NCBI GenBank assembly: GCA_902470695.1
Contig: CABRHH010000003.1
Coordinates: 1 to 64,000, forward strand
Origin: an uncultured Collinsella sp.
GTDB lineage: Bacteria; Actinomycetota; Coriobacteriia; Coriobacteriales; Coriobacteriaceae
DNA length: 64,000 nucleotides
Direction of reading: 5' to 3'
Part shown: in pieces, positions 26,057 through 35,612 of the stretch
Position numbering within the stretch: the first letter of the stretch is position 1
How the letters are laid out: the number at the start of each line of letters is the position of its first letter
The notes under the pieces: model-generated
Databases searched by the model: none
What the model was told of the DNA's origin: nothing
Seen by the model: the letters and a program-made list of their open reading frames with translations, nothing else
Program-made: the position numbers and the translations under genes

Positions 26057-27457
26057 ATGGATGTCACCGCCATCATCATGGCAGCCGGCGAGGGGACGCG
26101 CATGAAGTCCAACCACGCCAAGGTTGCGCACCAGATCCTGGGCAAGCCGATGATCACCTGGATCGTCGACGCCGTCGTGGAGGCGGGCATCGGGCGCATC
26201 GTGGTGGTGGTGGGCAGCCACGCCGACGAGGTCCGCTCCCTCATGGACGCCCGCCGCGCGGACGCCGAGGCAGCCGGCACCACGATCGAGTGCGTCGAGC
26301 AGACCGAGCGCCTGGGCACCGGCCACGCGGTCCGCGTTGCCCTGGAGGCCACCGGTGCGCCGTGCGGCCCCGTTGTTGTCCTCAACGGCGATCTGCCCCT
26401 CATCCAGGCGCAGACCGTGCGCTCGTTTGCCGAATCGGTCGCCGACGGCAAAGCCGCCGCGGCGGTGCTCGCCATGCTGCCGCCCGACCCCACCGGCTAC
26501 GGCCGCGTCATCACCGGCGCGGACGGCGAGCTCATCTCCATCGTCGAGCAGAAGGACTGCACGCCCGAGCAGGCCGCCATCCAGCTCTCCAACGCCGGCT
26601 GCTACGCCTTCGACGGCGAGCTGTTGGCCTCCCATATCGGCGACATCACCAACGACAACGCCCAGCACGAGTACTACCTGCCCGACATGCTCGGCATCCT
26701 GCGCGAGGCCGGCCACGCCGTCACCGCCTTCACCTGCGAGGACTATCGCGATGGCCTGGGTGTCAACTCGCGCGCCCAGCTCGCCCAGCTCACCGCCATC
26801 GCGCGCGACCGCATCAACGAGCGCCTCATGGCCGCCGGCGTCACGTTCATCGACCCCGCCCAGGCGTGGATCTCCCCCGATGCTCAAATCGGGCGCGACA
26901 CCGTCGTGTGGCCGCAGACCCACCTCATCGGCGCCTGTCGCATCGGCGAGGACTGCCAGCTCGGCCCCAACACGCGCCTCACGGACGTCACCTGCGGCGG
27001 CGGCTGCTCGCTCGACGAGACGGTCGGCATCGACGTGACGATCGAGAACGGCGTCACCTGCGGCCCGCGCTGCTACCTGCGCCCCGGCACCCACCTGCTC
27101 GACGGCGCGCATGTGGGCACGCACGTGGAGATCAAGAAGTCGACCATCGGCGAGGGCTCCAAGGTGCCGCACCTCTCCTACATCGGCGACACCACGATGG
27201 GTGCCGGCGTCAACGTGGGCGCGGGTTCCATCACCTGCAACTACGACGGCAAGAACAAGCACGCCACCACCATCGGCGACCGCACCTTCATCGGCTCGGA
27301 CACCATGATGGTCGCCCCGGTGAACATCGGCGCGGACGCCATCACGGGCGCCAGCAGCTGCATCACGCGCGACGTGCCCGCCGGTGCGTTGGCCATCGAG
27401 CGCAGCGAGCAGCGCATCATCGAGGGCTATACCGAGCTGCGCCGCGAGCGCCTGTAG
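26057..27457 (+). CDS. glmU: Bifunctional GlmU, UDP-GlcNAc synthesis
   Basis: Acetylates glucosamine-1-phosphate and joins it to UTP, giving UDP-GlcNAc for cell wall synthesis. The 466 residues comprise an N-terminal uridyltransferase (IIMAAGEGTRMKS at 6-18 with Lys23 in HAKVAHQ, VLNGDLPL, GYGRVI, EYYLPDML) and a C-terminal left-handed beta-helix acetyltransferase (KKSTIGEGSKVPHLSYIGD; GSITCNYDGKNKHATTIGD; FIGSDTMMVAPVNIG). AGGGAG precedes the start. The common PK of the nucleotide loop is AK here. First of the glmU-prs-pth block. Confidence 0.95.
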   Translation: MDVTAIIMAAGEGTRMKSNHAKVAHQILGKPMITWIVDAVVEAGIGRIVVVVGSHADEVRSLMDARRADAEAAGTTIECVEQTERLGTGHAVRVALEATGAPCGPVVVLNGDLPLIQAQTVRSFAESVADGKAAAAVLAMLPPDPTGYGRVITGADGELISIVEQKDCTPEQAAIQLSNAGCYAFDGELLASHIGDITNDNAQHEYYLPDMLGILREAGHAVTAFTCEDYRDGLGVNSRAQLAQLTAIARDRINERLMAAGVTFIDPAQAWISPDAQIGRDTVVWPQTHLIGACRIGEDCQLGPNTRLTDVTCGGGCSLDETVGIDVTIENGVTCGPRCYLRPGTHLLDGAHVGTHVEIKKSTIGEGSKVPHLSYIGDTTMGAGVNVGAGSITCNYDGKNKHATTIGDRTFIGSDTMMVAPVNIGADAITGASSCITRDVPAGALAIERSEQRIIEGYTELRRERL

Positions 27458-27598
27458 CGCCCACCTCGTATACAACCACCTTCTGCGCACGGGCGGTCTA
27501 TTGAGGTTTCATAGGTCCGCCTCTCAGCGGCGAATTTGCCCCCGATGCGGCTACTATAGATAGAAGGCAATGTGTCGAGGCGTTTCAAAGGAGAAGAC

Positions 27599-28585
27599 AT
27601 GCCGACAACCGATCCCAAGAAGACCATGGATATGAGCAAGATCCTGCGCGTCTATTCGGGTTCCTCCAACCGTCCGCTCGCAGAGAAGATCGCGAACATC
27701 CTGGGGGTCGAGCTCTCCGGACTCACGCTCAAGCAGTTCGCCAACGGCGAGATCTACGCCCGCTATGACGAGACCGTCCGCGGCGCCGACGTCTTCTTCA
27801 TCCAATCCGTGGCCGGCGGCAACGTGAACGACATGCTCATGGAGTTGCTCATCGCCACCGACGCGGCCAAGCGCGCTTCCGCCCGTTCCATCACCGCCGT
27901 CATCACCCACTACGGCTACGCTCGCCAGGACCGCAAGGCCGGCCCGCGCGAGCCCATCACCGCCCGCCTGGTGGCGAACCTCCTCGAGCGCGCCGGCGTC
28001 GACCGCATCATCACGCTCGATTTGCACCAGGGCCAGATCCAGGGCTTCTTCGACATCCCGGTGAACCACCTGTCGGCCCTGCCGCTGTTTGCCGACTACT
28101 ACAACGACATGAACTTCGATACCGACAACCTCGTGGTCGTCTCCCCCGACGTGGGCCGTGCCAAGGCCGCCAAGAAGCTCTCCGACATGCTCGGCTGCAG
28201 CATCGCCATCGCCCACAAGGGTCGTCCGCGCCACAACGCTGCCGAGGTCATGGGCATCATCGGTGACATCAAGGGCAAGACCTGCATCATCAACGACGAC
28301 ATGATCGACACCGCGGGCACCCTGTGCGCCAACGTCAAGGAGCTCAAGGCCATGGGCGCCGGCGACATCTACGTGTGCGCCACCCACGGCATCTTCTCCG
28401 GCCCGGCCGTCGAGCGCCTGAACGAGGCCCCCATCGTGGAGTGCCTGGTCACCGACGCCATCCCGGTTGAGGAGGGCGGCAAGATTAAGACCATCTCTGT
28501 GGCCGGCGAGTTCGCCGAGACCATCGCAGCCGTCTACCACGAGCAGTCCGTCTCCTGCCTAGTCGGCGGCGACTTCGCACTGTAA
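27599..28585 (+). CDS. prs: Ribose-phosphate pyrophosphokinase (PRPP synthase)
   Basis: Makes PRPP from ribose-5-phosphate and ATP for nucleotide, His and Trp synthesis. Class I enzyme of 328 residues: GYARQDRKAGPREPITARLV (ATP/R5P region), LDLHQGQIQGFFDIPVNHL (flag-region histidine), and the PRPP loop CIINDDMIDTAGTL. AAAGGAGAAGAC precedes the ATG at 27599. It follows glmU by 141 bases; a TACTAT at 27552-27557 could be a -10 box. Repeat family B begins 28 bases after its stop. Confidence 0.95.
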   Translation: MPTTDPKKTMDMSKILRVYSGSSNRPLAEKIANILGVELSGLTLKQFANGEIYARYDETVRGADVFFIQSVAGGNVNDMLMELLIATDAAKRASARSITAVITHYGYARQDRKAGPREPITARLVANLLERAGVDRIITLDLHQGQIQGFFDIPVNHLSALPLFADYYNDMNFDTDNLVVVSPDVGRAKAAKKLSDMLGCSIAIAHKGRPRHNAAEVMGIIGDIKGKTCIINDDMIDTAGTLCANVKELKAMGAGDIYVCATHGIFSGPAVERLNEAPIVECLVTDAIPVEEGGKIKTISVAGEFAETIAAVYHEQSVSCLVGGDFAL

Positions 28586-28612
28586 CCACGCCGCGCTTTC
28601 GCCAATTTGCAA

Positions 28613-29045
28613 TTTGGGGACGGGGTCGTTTCGCACACGCGGATTTACAATTTGGGGACGGGGTCGTTTCGCACATGCGGATCGACCCCGTTTCGTGCAA
28701 TTTTGGGACAGGGTCGTTTCGCACACGCGGATCGGCCCTGTTTCCGTTTGTTCGCGGCATTTGTTCACGGCCGCTACGGGCACGCCAGACCCTCGCGGCC
28801 GTCCGACGGAAGCAATCTGGGGACGGGGTCGTTTCGTATGCGCGGATCAATTTGGAGACGGGGTCGTTTCGCATGCGCGGATTGGCCCCGTTTCCGTTTG
28901 CCTGGGTCCGTCCCCCGTTTGTTTGGCCCCGCCCCTGCATTGCCCCCCCATGTTGCCCCGTACGAAATGAACCCGTCCCCAGACTGCAGGTTGCGTGCCT
29001 CGGCGCGCCTTGCGTCACCGTGTACGAAACGACCCCGTCCCCAAA
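28613..29045. repeat. Family B repeat cluster B1 (between prs and pth)
   Basis: Five forward copies of the GGGGACGGGGTCGTTTCG element begin at 28613, 28651, 28701 (variant), 28816 and 28851. Two inverted copies (CGAAACGACCCCGTCCCC) begin at 28963 and 29025. Forward copies are followed by CACACGCGGAT or TATGCGCGGAT. No gene is supported between prs and pth; the open frames read through the repeats. Confidence 0.85.
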
Positions 29046-29145
29046 TTGCGTCCCCAAGTTGCGGGCGAGCAGTTTTTGCGAAGCGTTTGACAGCGGGCAC
29101 GGGCGCACGCACCATGCTGCACGGACACCGATGAAAGGACAGAGC

Positions 29146-29775
29146 ATGGCAGCAGCACAACCGAAGCCGATCCGCATGGTCGCGGGCCTGGGCAATCCCG
29201 GCGAGGAATACGCCGCCACGCGCCACAACGCCGGGTTCCGCGCCATCGACATACTTGCCCAGCAGGCCGGCGTGACCTACTGGAAAACCCAGGCAGGCGC
29301 CGAGGTAGCCACGATCAAGGTCAACGACGTCGACGTTGAAGGCGGCAAGCGCGAGGTCGTGCTCGTCAAGCCGCAGTCGTACATGAACACGAGCGGCGGC
29401 CCCATCTCCAAGCTCTGCGCGCAGTACAAGGTCAAGCCCGAGGAGCTGCTTGTGATCCACGATGAGCTCGACATCCCCGCCGGCGACGTGCGGGTGAAGG
29501 TCGGCGGCGGGCACGCCGGCCACAACGGTCTGCGCTCGATCATCGACAAGCTCGGCAGCCGCGACTTCACGCGTATCCGCACCGGCATCGGCAACCCGCC
29601 GGGCCGCATGGCCGTGGCCGATTTCGTCCTTAAGCAGCTGCGCGCCCGCGAGGCCGACGAGTTCGCCGTCACCTGTTCGCAGGCCGCCGAGGCAGCAGCG
29701 CTCGCCCTCACCCGCGGTGCCGTCTTCGCCCGCGATCACGTGAACGGCGCTGCCTCCCACAACGGCAAGCATTAG
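29146..29775 (+). CDS. pth: Peptidyl-tRNA hydrolase
   Basis: Releases tRNA from dropped-off peptidyl-tRNA during translation. The 209-residue product has the Pth signature VAGLGNPGEEYAATRHNAGF (catalytic His and Asn), KPQSYMNTSG, VIHDELDIPAGDVRVKVGGG (catalytic Asp) and GHNGLRSIIDKLGSRDFTRI. AAAGGA precedes the ATG at 29146; an upstream in-frame ATG at 29131 has no ribosome site. Third gene of the glmU-prs-pth block. Confidence 0.95.
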   Translation: MAAAQPKPIRMVAGLGNPGEEYAATRHNAGFRAIDILAQQAGVTYWKTQAGAEVATIKVNDVDVEGGKREVVLVKPQSYMNTSGGPISKLCAQYKVKPEELLVIHDELDIPAGDVRVKVGGGHAGHNGLRSIIDKLGSRDFTRIRTGIGNPPGRMAVADFVLKQLRAREADEFAVTCSQAAEAAALALTRGAVFARDHVNGAASHNGKH

Positions 29776-29959
29776 ACGGGATACCACGGACGGCCGACAC
29801 CACGGCGTCGCCTCCCCGCACCCGTGCACGCGAGCGCGCGAACCGATGCCCGACCCCTCCAACTGCCGCAACCGGGCATCATAGGGAGGTATCGGTCGGC
29901 GCCCCGCCACAGCGACCGGCACCGGCGGGTATCGGCGATCACCTGACCCGCATAGCCCT

Positions 29960-30778
29960 CTACAGGCAGAGATCCCGACGGGAAAACGCAGCGATCGCCC
30001 CAGCGGTGAGCATAGCCCCGAAAAGCGCGAGACATGCTGCAGCACCAATGGCGCCTGCATCGTTCGCGGCGAGCGCATACGGGTCGAACAGCGAGAAGAA
30101 CGTGCAAAAGCGCCCCCAGCTCTCCGTGCCCGAAATCTGGACAACCATCTGAACGAGGTACTCAGCGAGGCAGAACCCTCCGCCCGTCCAGAGCGCCGCT
30201 CCCGGACATCGGAGCGCAAGAGCCGACAGCAGGCAGGTGCCCGCCATAAAGAGTTGAAAGGCAAGCAGACCCAGGTTGACGCGCACCATCGCCGCAAGGT
30301 CAAGCGCGCCGGGAAAGAGAGCTTCCGCGGCAGCGATGGCGGCAAGTCCGGAAAGCGCGGTCGTCGCAAGGACAGAAGCGATGACCGCCGCCGCGAGGGA
30401 TACCGCCACTGAGCGCCTGGAGTGCGGGCTCGCCAGCACGTTCGCGAGTTCGCCGGTCGCAACCGGGCGCACTGCCGAACGGTTCACGGCAAGCAGGGTA
30501 AGCGCCAAGGGTCCCACGGTGAGCAAGAACCCGTACAGGTAGTTGAGAAGGAAGCCCGTGAGCGTCGACGTATCGTTACCCATCCCGAACGCATCGTAGA
30601 GCTCGGGCATCGCCGCTTTAAGGTCCTCGAGCATTCGCGCGGTCTCGGGGTTGAACATGCCCGCAATCACCGCGGCGCAGCACGCGAGCGAGGCGAACAC
30701 GGTAGTCATCGCCTTGAGGTTCCCGCGAACCTCCCGAGAGAACACAGCCCACACCATCACGCCGCCCCGTTCCCGCAA
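29960..30778 (-). CDS. ABC-2 type permease
   Basis: Membrane subunit of a TetR-controlled ABC exporter, 272 residues with six predicted helices. The segment VWAVFSREVRGNLKAMTTVF is followed by a large extracytoplasmic loop (NPETARMLEDLKAAMPELYD) and TLLAVNRSAVRPVATGELANVLASPHSRR, a typical ABC-2 permease pattern. It overlaps the ATPase gene by 22 bases. The substrate is unknown. Confidence 0.8.
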   Translation of the reverse strand: MRERGGVMVWAVFSREVRGNLKAMTTVFASLACCAAVIAGMFNPETARMLEDLKAAMPELYDAFGMGNDTSTLTGFLLNYLYGFLLTVGPLALTLLAVNRSAVRPVATGELANVLASPHSRRSVAVSLAAAVIASVLATTALSGLAAIAAAEALFPGALDLAAMVRVNLGLLAFQLFMAGTCLLSALALRCPGAALWTGGGFCLAEYLVQMVVQISGTESWGRFCTFFSLFDPYALAANDAGAIGAAACLALFGAMLTAGAIAAFSRRDLCL

Positions 30779-31704
30779 GGATCCACCCGGCCGCTTCCCT
30801 GCGCATAGATATGGAAGAACATCTCCTCGACCGGCTGGTCCCGTGTCTCGATGTCAACGACACAACTGCCACCGAGGTTCCGCACGAGACCCTCCAGGGA
30901 GCCCACCACCTCGATCTCGACCGTATCCGGTGCCGCTTGCGGCCGTGCCGTCCATTCCGCGCCGACGCTGTCCCTGAGGAACGCCCGCGCCTCCGCCGCG
31001 TCGGCGAAGGTCGCACGCAACCTCTTCCGCCTGCCCCGCCGCATCTCCCGCATCCCAACGGGCGCGGAGACGCGTCCGCGACGTATGAACGCGATGCGGT
31101 CGCAGGTGCGCTCAATCTCATCGAACAGGTGGGAGGAGAGCAGCACCGTCGTCCCACGGTCCCGCTCCTTTGCCACCAGATCGTCGAAGCGCGCCTGCAT
31201 AAGCGGATCGAGGCCGCTTGTGGGCTCATCGAGCAGAAGCACCTGCGGCGCGCCCATGAACGCGCTCACGATAGCGACCTTCTGCTTGGTGCCTTTGGAC
31301 ATGGAGCCCATACGTGCCGAGGTGTCGAGCTCGAAGCGCTCCTCGAGCGCACGCCTTGCGGCCAGATTGCCGATGCCGCGCAGTTCGGCCATGTAGTCGA
31401 GGAAATCCCGCGCACGCATAGACCTCGGCAGCGCGATCTCTCCCGGTAGATAACCGACCATCCCCTGTACCTGCGGGCGATTCTCCAGGCAGTCGAGGCC
31501 GCAGATCGAGACGCTGCCGGCATCGGGACGGATGAATCCCATCAGCAAGCGCATCGTGACGGTCTTGCCCGCCCCGTTTGCGCCGAGAAACCCGACGACC
31601 TCCCCAGGCTCGACCGCAAGGTCGGCTTCAAAAAGACCATGTCCTCCCCCGTAGTCCTTCGTGAGCCCGCGCATCTCGATCGCAGGCGATGTGCCGCTTC
31701 TCAC
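30757..31704 (-). CDS. ABC exporter ATPase (ABC-2 partner)
   Basis: ATP-binding subunit of 315 residues. Walker A LGANGAGKTVTMRLLMG (Val where Ser/Thr is usual after GKT), signature SMSKGTKQKVAIV and Walker B VLLLDEPTSGLDP. A C-terminal domain of about 90 residues follows the ATPase core, as in NatA/CcmA-type drug-export ATPases. Start is the GTG at 31704, overlapping the TetR stop (GTGA) with AAGGAGGAATACCT in front; this gives tight translational coupling. Confidence 0.85.
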   Translation of the reverse strand: MRSGTSPAIEMRGLTKDYGGGHGLFEADLAVEPGEVVGFLGANGAGKTVTMRLLMGFIRPDAGSVSICGLDCLENRPQVQGMVGYLPGEIALPRSMRARDFLDYMAELRGIGNLAARRALEERFELDTSARMGSMSKGTKQKVAIVSAFMGAPQVLLLDEPTSGLDPLMQARFDDLVAKERDRGTTVLLSSHLFDEIERTCDRIAFIRRGRVSAPVGMREMRRGRRKRLRATFADAAEARAFLRDSVGAEWTARPQAAPDTVEIEVVGSLEGLVRNLGGSCVVDIETRDQPVEEMFFHIYAQGSGRVDPCGNGAA

Positions 31705-32330
31705 AGGTATTCCTCCTTGTACAGCCAGCAGCGCAGCATCGCGCACCACTCCTCCATCTCCTCGCAAAGTTCCGCGAGGTCCACGCGTTGACCGGCCATG
31801 ATTCGCTGACGCATCCACCCATCGGTCAGCCAGGCGAGGAGCTCCATCGCCCGCTTCGCCCCGCACGCATCGCGAAACCGGCCGAAGCGCACGTTCTTGA
31901 AGTAGCGCGCCGTAGCCTCGTCGGCCTGCGCGGCAAGCCAGGCCAGCATCGCACTATGGTTGCCCGCGCGATCGGGGTAGTAGAGGCCGATGGAGGACTC
32001 GGTGAAGTGCGGGTGGTGCGCGAGCACCTTGCAGCTCCTGCGCGCGACATGGAGCATGAGCTCGAAGAAATCGTCTATCGCCCAGTATTCCTCGTCGAGC
32101 ATGATCTTCTCGAACCGCTCGATGAGCCGCTCGGCTGTCCTGCGGTAGAGCCACTCCTTGCTGGAAAAGTAGTAGAAGAGGAGTCCTTTCGACATCCCCG
32201 CCTTCCGCGCAATCTCCTCGGTGTGCGCGCGACGGTACCCATCGCGGGCGAACACGTCGAGCGCCGTATCGAGCACAGCGTTCTCCCGCTCGCGTCCCAA
32301 AGCACCCTCGTGCGACCTGTTTGCTGTCAC
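31701..32330 (-). CDS. TetR-family regulator
   Basis: Repressor of 209 residues with HTH at residues about 30-55: TALDVFARDGYRRAHTEEIA, then RKAGMSKGLLFYYFSSKEWL, the TetR recognition helix. Start is the GTG at 32330, preceded by GGGAAGGAGATGGC. First gene of a TetR-ATPase-permease operon; it probably represses the exporter in response to a transported compound. Confidence 0.85.
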   Translation of the reverse strand: MTANRSHEGALGRERENAVLDTALDVFARDGYRRAHTEEIARKAGMSKGLLFYYFSSKEWLYRRTAERLIERFEKIMLDEEYWAIDDFFELMLHVARRSCKVLAHHPHFTESSIGLYYPDRAGNHSAMLAWLAAQADEATARYFKNVRFGRFRDACGAKRAMELLAWLTDGWMRQRIMAGQRVDLAELCEEMEEWCAMLRCWLYKEEYL

Positions 32331-32464
32331 GCCATCTCCTTCCCGCAGCCAATGACTACACGTCACAGCCTACTCAATTGACCCATTTGTAGAAGGTGGC
32401 CGACGATCTTTTTCGAAGACGAAAGGGCCGTAACCGCCTGCGCCGCCACGGCGCGCTCCAAGTT

Positions 32465-33235
32465 CGGGCATCGGGATTCGGCTTCGGGATTCGGCCGGTT
32501 TCGGATGCAGTTTTTACCATTGACTCGTTTCGGGTCCGGGCATTTGCCGTCGACGCACTCCGAACTCGGCTTTCGACCGTCGACAGATTCCGGGTTCGCC
32601 TTCTGTCCGTCGACAGATTCTGGGTGCGGATGCAGGCTGTCGGCGGATCCCGGGTTCGGGTCTCGGCCGTCTGGGGAATCCCGGGTTCGGATTTCGGCCA
32701 TCGGTGAACCCCGGGTTCGGGTCTCGGCCGTCGGGGAATCCCGGGTGCGGATTTCGGCCGTCTGGGGCTGTTTTTCGCCCCCAAACGGCCAGGCCACGAA
32801 CCCTGGTTTGCCCGATGGACGAAACACGAACCCAATTTGCCCGACGGCCTGCCCGATGGGCACAACGCGAACCCGAGATGGGCAAATGGGCGAGATCGGA
32901 GCCGCGCATCTCTAGTCAAGAATTCTTAGCAGAAAGCCGGGTGCGGATTTCGGCCGTTGGGGAATCCCGGGTTCGGGTCTCGGCCGTCTGGGGCTGTTTT
33001 TCGCCCCCAAACGGCCAGGCCACGAACCCTGGTTTGCCCGATGGACGAAACACGAACCCCAGATCGCGCAGATAGCCGGAAGCCGCGCCCTATTTGCCAG
33101 AAGGCCCAGTCGATGGCCAAAACCCGCACCCTACTTACCGGACACCTCACTTTGCGGGCGACTCACTTTGCTTGATGGACGAAAGCCGAACCCGAGATTG
33201 TGCAAACGGCAGAAACCCGCACCCCGCTTGCGGGC
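32465..33235. repeat. Family A mirror-image repeat array A3
   Basis: Two blocks of forward units followed by inverted units. Each passes through a 73-bp core containing TCTGGGGCTGTTTTTCGCCC (32761-32833 and 32987-33059). The two cores read identically over this length. From about 33147 to 33292 shorter repeats around CTTTGCGGGAGGCTCA continue. No gene is supported in 32331-33371. Confidence 0.85.
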
Positions 33236-33371
33236 GGATCACCTTGCGAGCGGATCGCTTTGCAGGAGGCTCACTTTGCGGGAGGCTCACCCGATAGCGC
33301 AAGGCCCCGGCGCCTTCCTCCAGCACCCCCGCGCGCCATATCCTCCCCCAGCGCACCCCCCCCCGCGCGCC

Positions 33372-34028
33372 TTACCGCTCGCGCATCAGCCTGCCCTTTC
33401 TCAGCCGAAAGGCCTCATCGGCACGACGGGTGAGATCGCGGGAATGCGTGACCACGATCACGCAGCGCCCCTCGTCGTGCGCGGCGTCCAGCAACAGGCG
33501 CCCCACCTCCGCAGCGGTCGCCTCATCGAGGCTGCCGGTGGGTTCGTCGCACAGGAGCACCCGCGCGTCGCTACCCAAGGCGCGCGCAATGGCAACACGC
33601 TGTTGCTGGCCGCCCGAAAGCTCCAGTACGCTGCGACGCGCCTCCTGCTCCCCGATTCCCACGCGAGCGAGCAGCGGCTCGGCGGGCAGACGCGTTGCCA
33701 GCGCCACGTTCTCGGCAGGCGTGAGATAATCGACCAGGTTGTAGCCCTGGAACACGAAGGACACCCCATGGCGACGGTGGCGCGCAATCGAACGGGCGTC
33801 CACCACCTCGCCCGCGCAGCGCACCGTGCCCGCATCCGGCACGTCAAGCCCACCAAGAAGCGACAGCAGCGTTGACTTGCCCGAGCCCGACGGGCCCGTG
33901 ATCGCATACATCCTTCCCTCGCAAAACGCGGCGCTCACGCCATCCAGCACCGTGCGCCCACCCTCGTAGGCAAACGAAACCCCATCGAGCTCGATCGCCG
34001 GCACGCTCTTCTCCATTGCATCGTCCAT
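33372..34028 (-). CDS. MacB/LolD-type ABC ATPase
   Basis: ATPase of 218 residues for the adjacent FtsX-like permease. Walker A ITGPSGSGKSTLLSLLGGLD, Q-loop FVFQGYNLVDYLTPAENVAL, signature LELSGGQQQRVAIARAL, Walker B VLLCDEPTGSLDE, matching the lipoprotein-release / antimicrobial-peptide class. It starts 11 bases after the permease gene. Last gene of the regulator-kinase-permease-ATPase set. Confidence 0.9.
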   Translation of the reverse strand: MDDAMEKSVPAIELDGVSFAYEGGRTVLDGVSAAFCEGRMYAITGPSGSGKSTLLSLLGGLDVPDAGTVRCAGEVVDARSIARHRRHGVSFVFQGYNLVDYLTPAENVALATRLPAEPLLARVGIGEQEARRSVLELSGGQQQRVAIARALGSDARVLLCDEPTGSLDEATAAEVGRLLLDAAHDEGRCVIVVTHSRDLTRRADEAFRLRKGRLMRER

Positions 34029-34039
34029 CCCAGGTCCCC

Positions 34040-35515
34040 CTAGTCCAACTTCGACATGATCTCGCGCGGCCCCATGCGCATCGTGCGCGCATCTGCCAAA
34101 AGCACCGCGCCGGCCGCGATGGCAAAGCCAACGCCCACAAGCACCCCGACGCTCTCAGGCGTCACGCGCACCTCGATCTGCGCCATCTCGCGATCCGGCG
34201 TGAACGTGGGCGATAGGTCACCGCTCGAAACCGATGCCATCCCATCCTGGCTCTGGACCGCCCCTTCATCGGAATCCTGCTGCTGTGCCTCGGCGTTCGC
34301 ATAGCCCAGCAGGCTGTCGCCCACCGCCTGCGATGCCACCGCGCTCGCAGGGACCGCCAGCGCGAAGGCCAGGGCAGCCACCGTCAGCACCTCAACAAGA
34401 TGCTGACCCACCACGGAGGCTCGAGTGAACCCCAGGCAGAGCAGCGTTCCGCTCTCGTGCAACCGATCGCGCACGCGAGAGGCGAGCACCAGGTAGAGCA
34501 CCACGGCGCCCACCGCAACCGATGCGGCCGCCATCACGGTCACGAGCCTGTCCACGTTCTCGAGCGGCCCGATCACAGCATCGACCTCGGAGGTATCGGC
34601 ATCCACCGCATAGCCGGACCCATCCACGAACGGCAGCTTCTCCACATCATCGGCGATGCGCGACAGCTCGCCCGGATCGTCCACGTAGAAAGAGACCTGT
34701 TCATACCCCTCCTCCGCCGTGCCGGGACGGGCGTGGTCGACCACATCCATCGTGGTGTACATGGCGTTGGCCATCGACCAGTTGGAGAGCTGCGCGGAGG
34801 ACTTCGTCGTCTCCTCGAAGATGCCCGCAACAATCACGGGCGTGCGGCTTTCCTCCAGGCTCTCGCCGCTCATCTGCGCATGGATCTCGGAACGACGCAG
34901 GACAAACCCGTCTCCCACCGACAGGTCGTTCTTCTCGGCAAACTCCCGGCTCACAAGCACGTTGTTGCCCGAGCCGTCCGTAATGGGCTCGCCCTCGACA
35001 AGCTTGAGATACCCGTTGGCAAACGCGCTATCCCATCGGCTGTTCGTGACCGCGTTGATCTGCACCGTGCGCGCAAAGTCCCCGTAGCCCGTGAGCGCCG
35101 CCGCCAGACCCGCGTCGGCATCTTCACCCTCGACGAGCTCAAGGTCGCCGCCGTCTTCGCGCTCGGGCACCAGCACGTTGCCGGGAAGCGACGCTGAGGC
35201 GCCCTTGATGCCGTCGACCTCGTCCACAACGCGCGTTGCCAGTGAGACGTCGATGGGCGTACCCGCGAACACCGTGCGCACGCCGAAACCGGGAACGCTC
35301 TCGTTTTTCCAGTTGGAAGGGTCCTGCTCGTCTTGCTTGAGAGTGAGCTCGCCGCCGAGCGCCTGGCGAACGTTGAGCTGCGCCGTCTGCGCGGCTTGCC
35401 GCACCGACCAGCTCGAGAGCGCCAGGACCGCGACGGTGAACAGGATGAGCAGGAGGGTGAGCGTCTTGCCCCGCTTGCGCGCCAGATAGAGCAGCGCCCG
35501 CCGTGGAAATGACAT
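34040..35515 (-). CDS. FtsX-like ABC permease
   Basis: Permease of 491 residues with MacB/FtsX architecture: one N-terminal helix (TLTLLLILFTVAVLALSSWS), a large extracytoplasmic domain of about 270 residues, and three C-terminal helices around VMAAASVAVGAVVLYLVLAS, VEVLTVAALAFALAVPASAV and VGVLVGVGFAIAAGAVLLAD. A hydrophilic Gln/Asp/Ser-rich loop lies between the last two. Co-located with a kinase and regulator, which suggests peptide sensing or resistance, but the substrate cannot be read from sequence. Confidence 0.85.
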   Translation of the reverse strand: MSFPRRALLYLARKRGKTLTLLLILFTVAVLALSSWSVRQAAQTAQLNVRQALGGELTLKQDEQDPSNWKNESVPGFGVRTVFAGTPIDVSLATRVVDEVDGIKGASASLPGNVLVPEREDGGDLELVEGEDADAGLAAALTGYGDFARTVQINAVTNSRWDSAFANGYLKLVEGEPITDGSGNNVLVSREFAEKNDLSVGDGFVLRRSEIHAQMSGESLEESRTPVIVAGIFEETTKSSAQLSNWSMANAMYTTMDVVDHARPGTAEEGYEQVSFYVDDPGELSRIADDVEKLPFVDGSGYAVDADTSEVDAVIGPLENVDRLVTVMAAASVAVGAVVLYLVLASRVRDRLHESGTLLCLGFTRASVVGQHLVEVLTVAALAFALAVPASAVASQAVGDSLLGYANAEAQQQDSDEGAVQSQDGMASVSSGDLSPTFTPDREMAQIEVRVTPESVGVLVGVGFAIAAGAVLLADARTMRMGPREIMSKLD

Positions 35516-35612
35516 GTGAACCGCCTTTCGCCTTCATGGCGCAGGCATCCCAACCCGCACCTTCTGCCGACGATTCTGACGGGGCGGGAGTGAGCGGGCG
35601 GTTCGTATGCCG

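Noticed and set aside
28613..29045. Family B elements as ordinary terminators
   Set aside because: Single copies have no self-complementary stem or U-tract; only pairs of opposite copies could fold.
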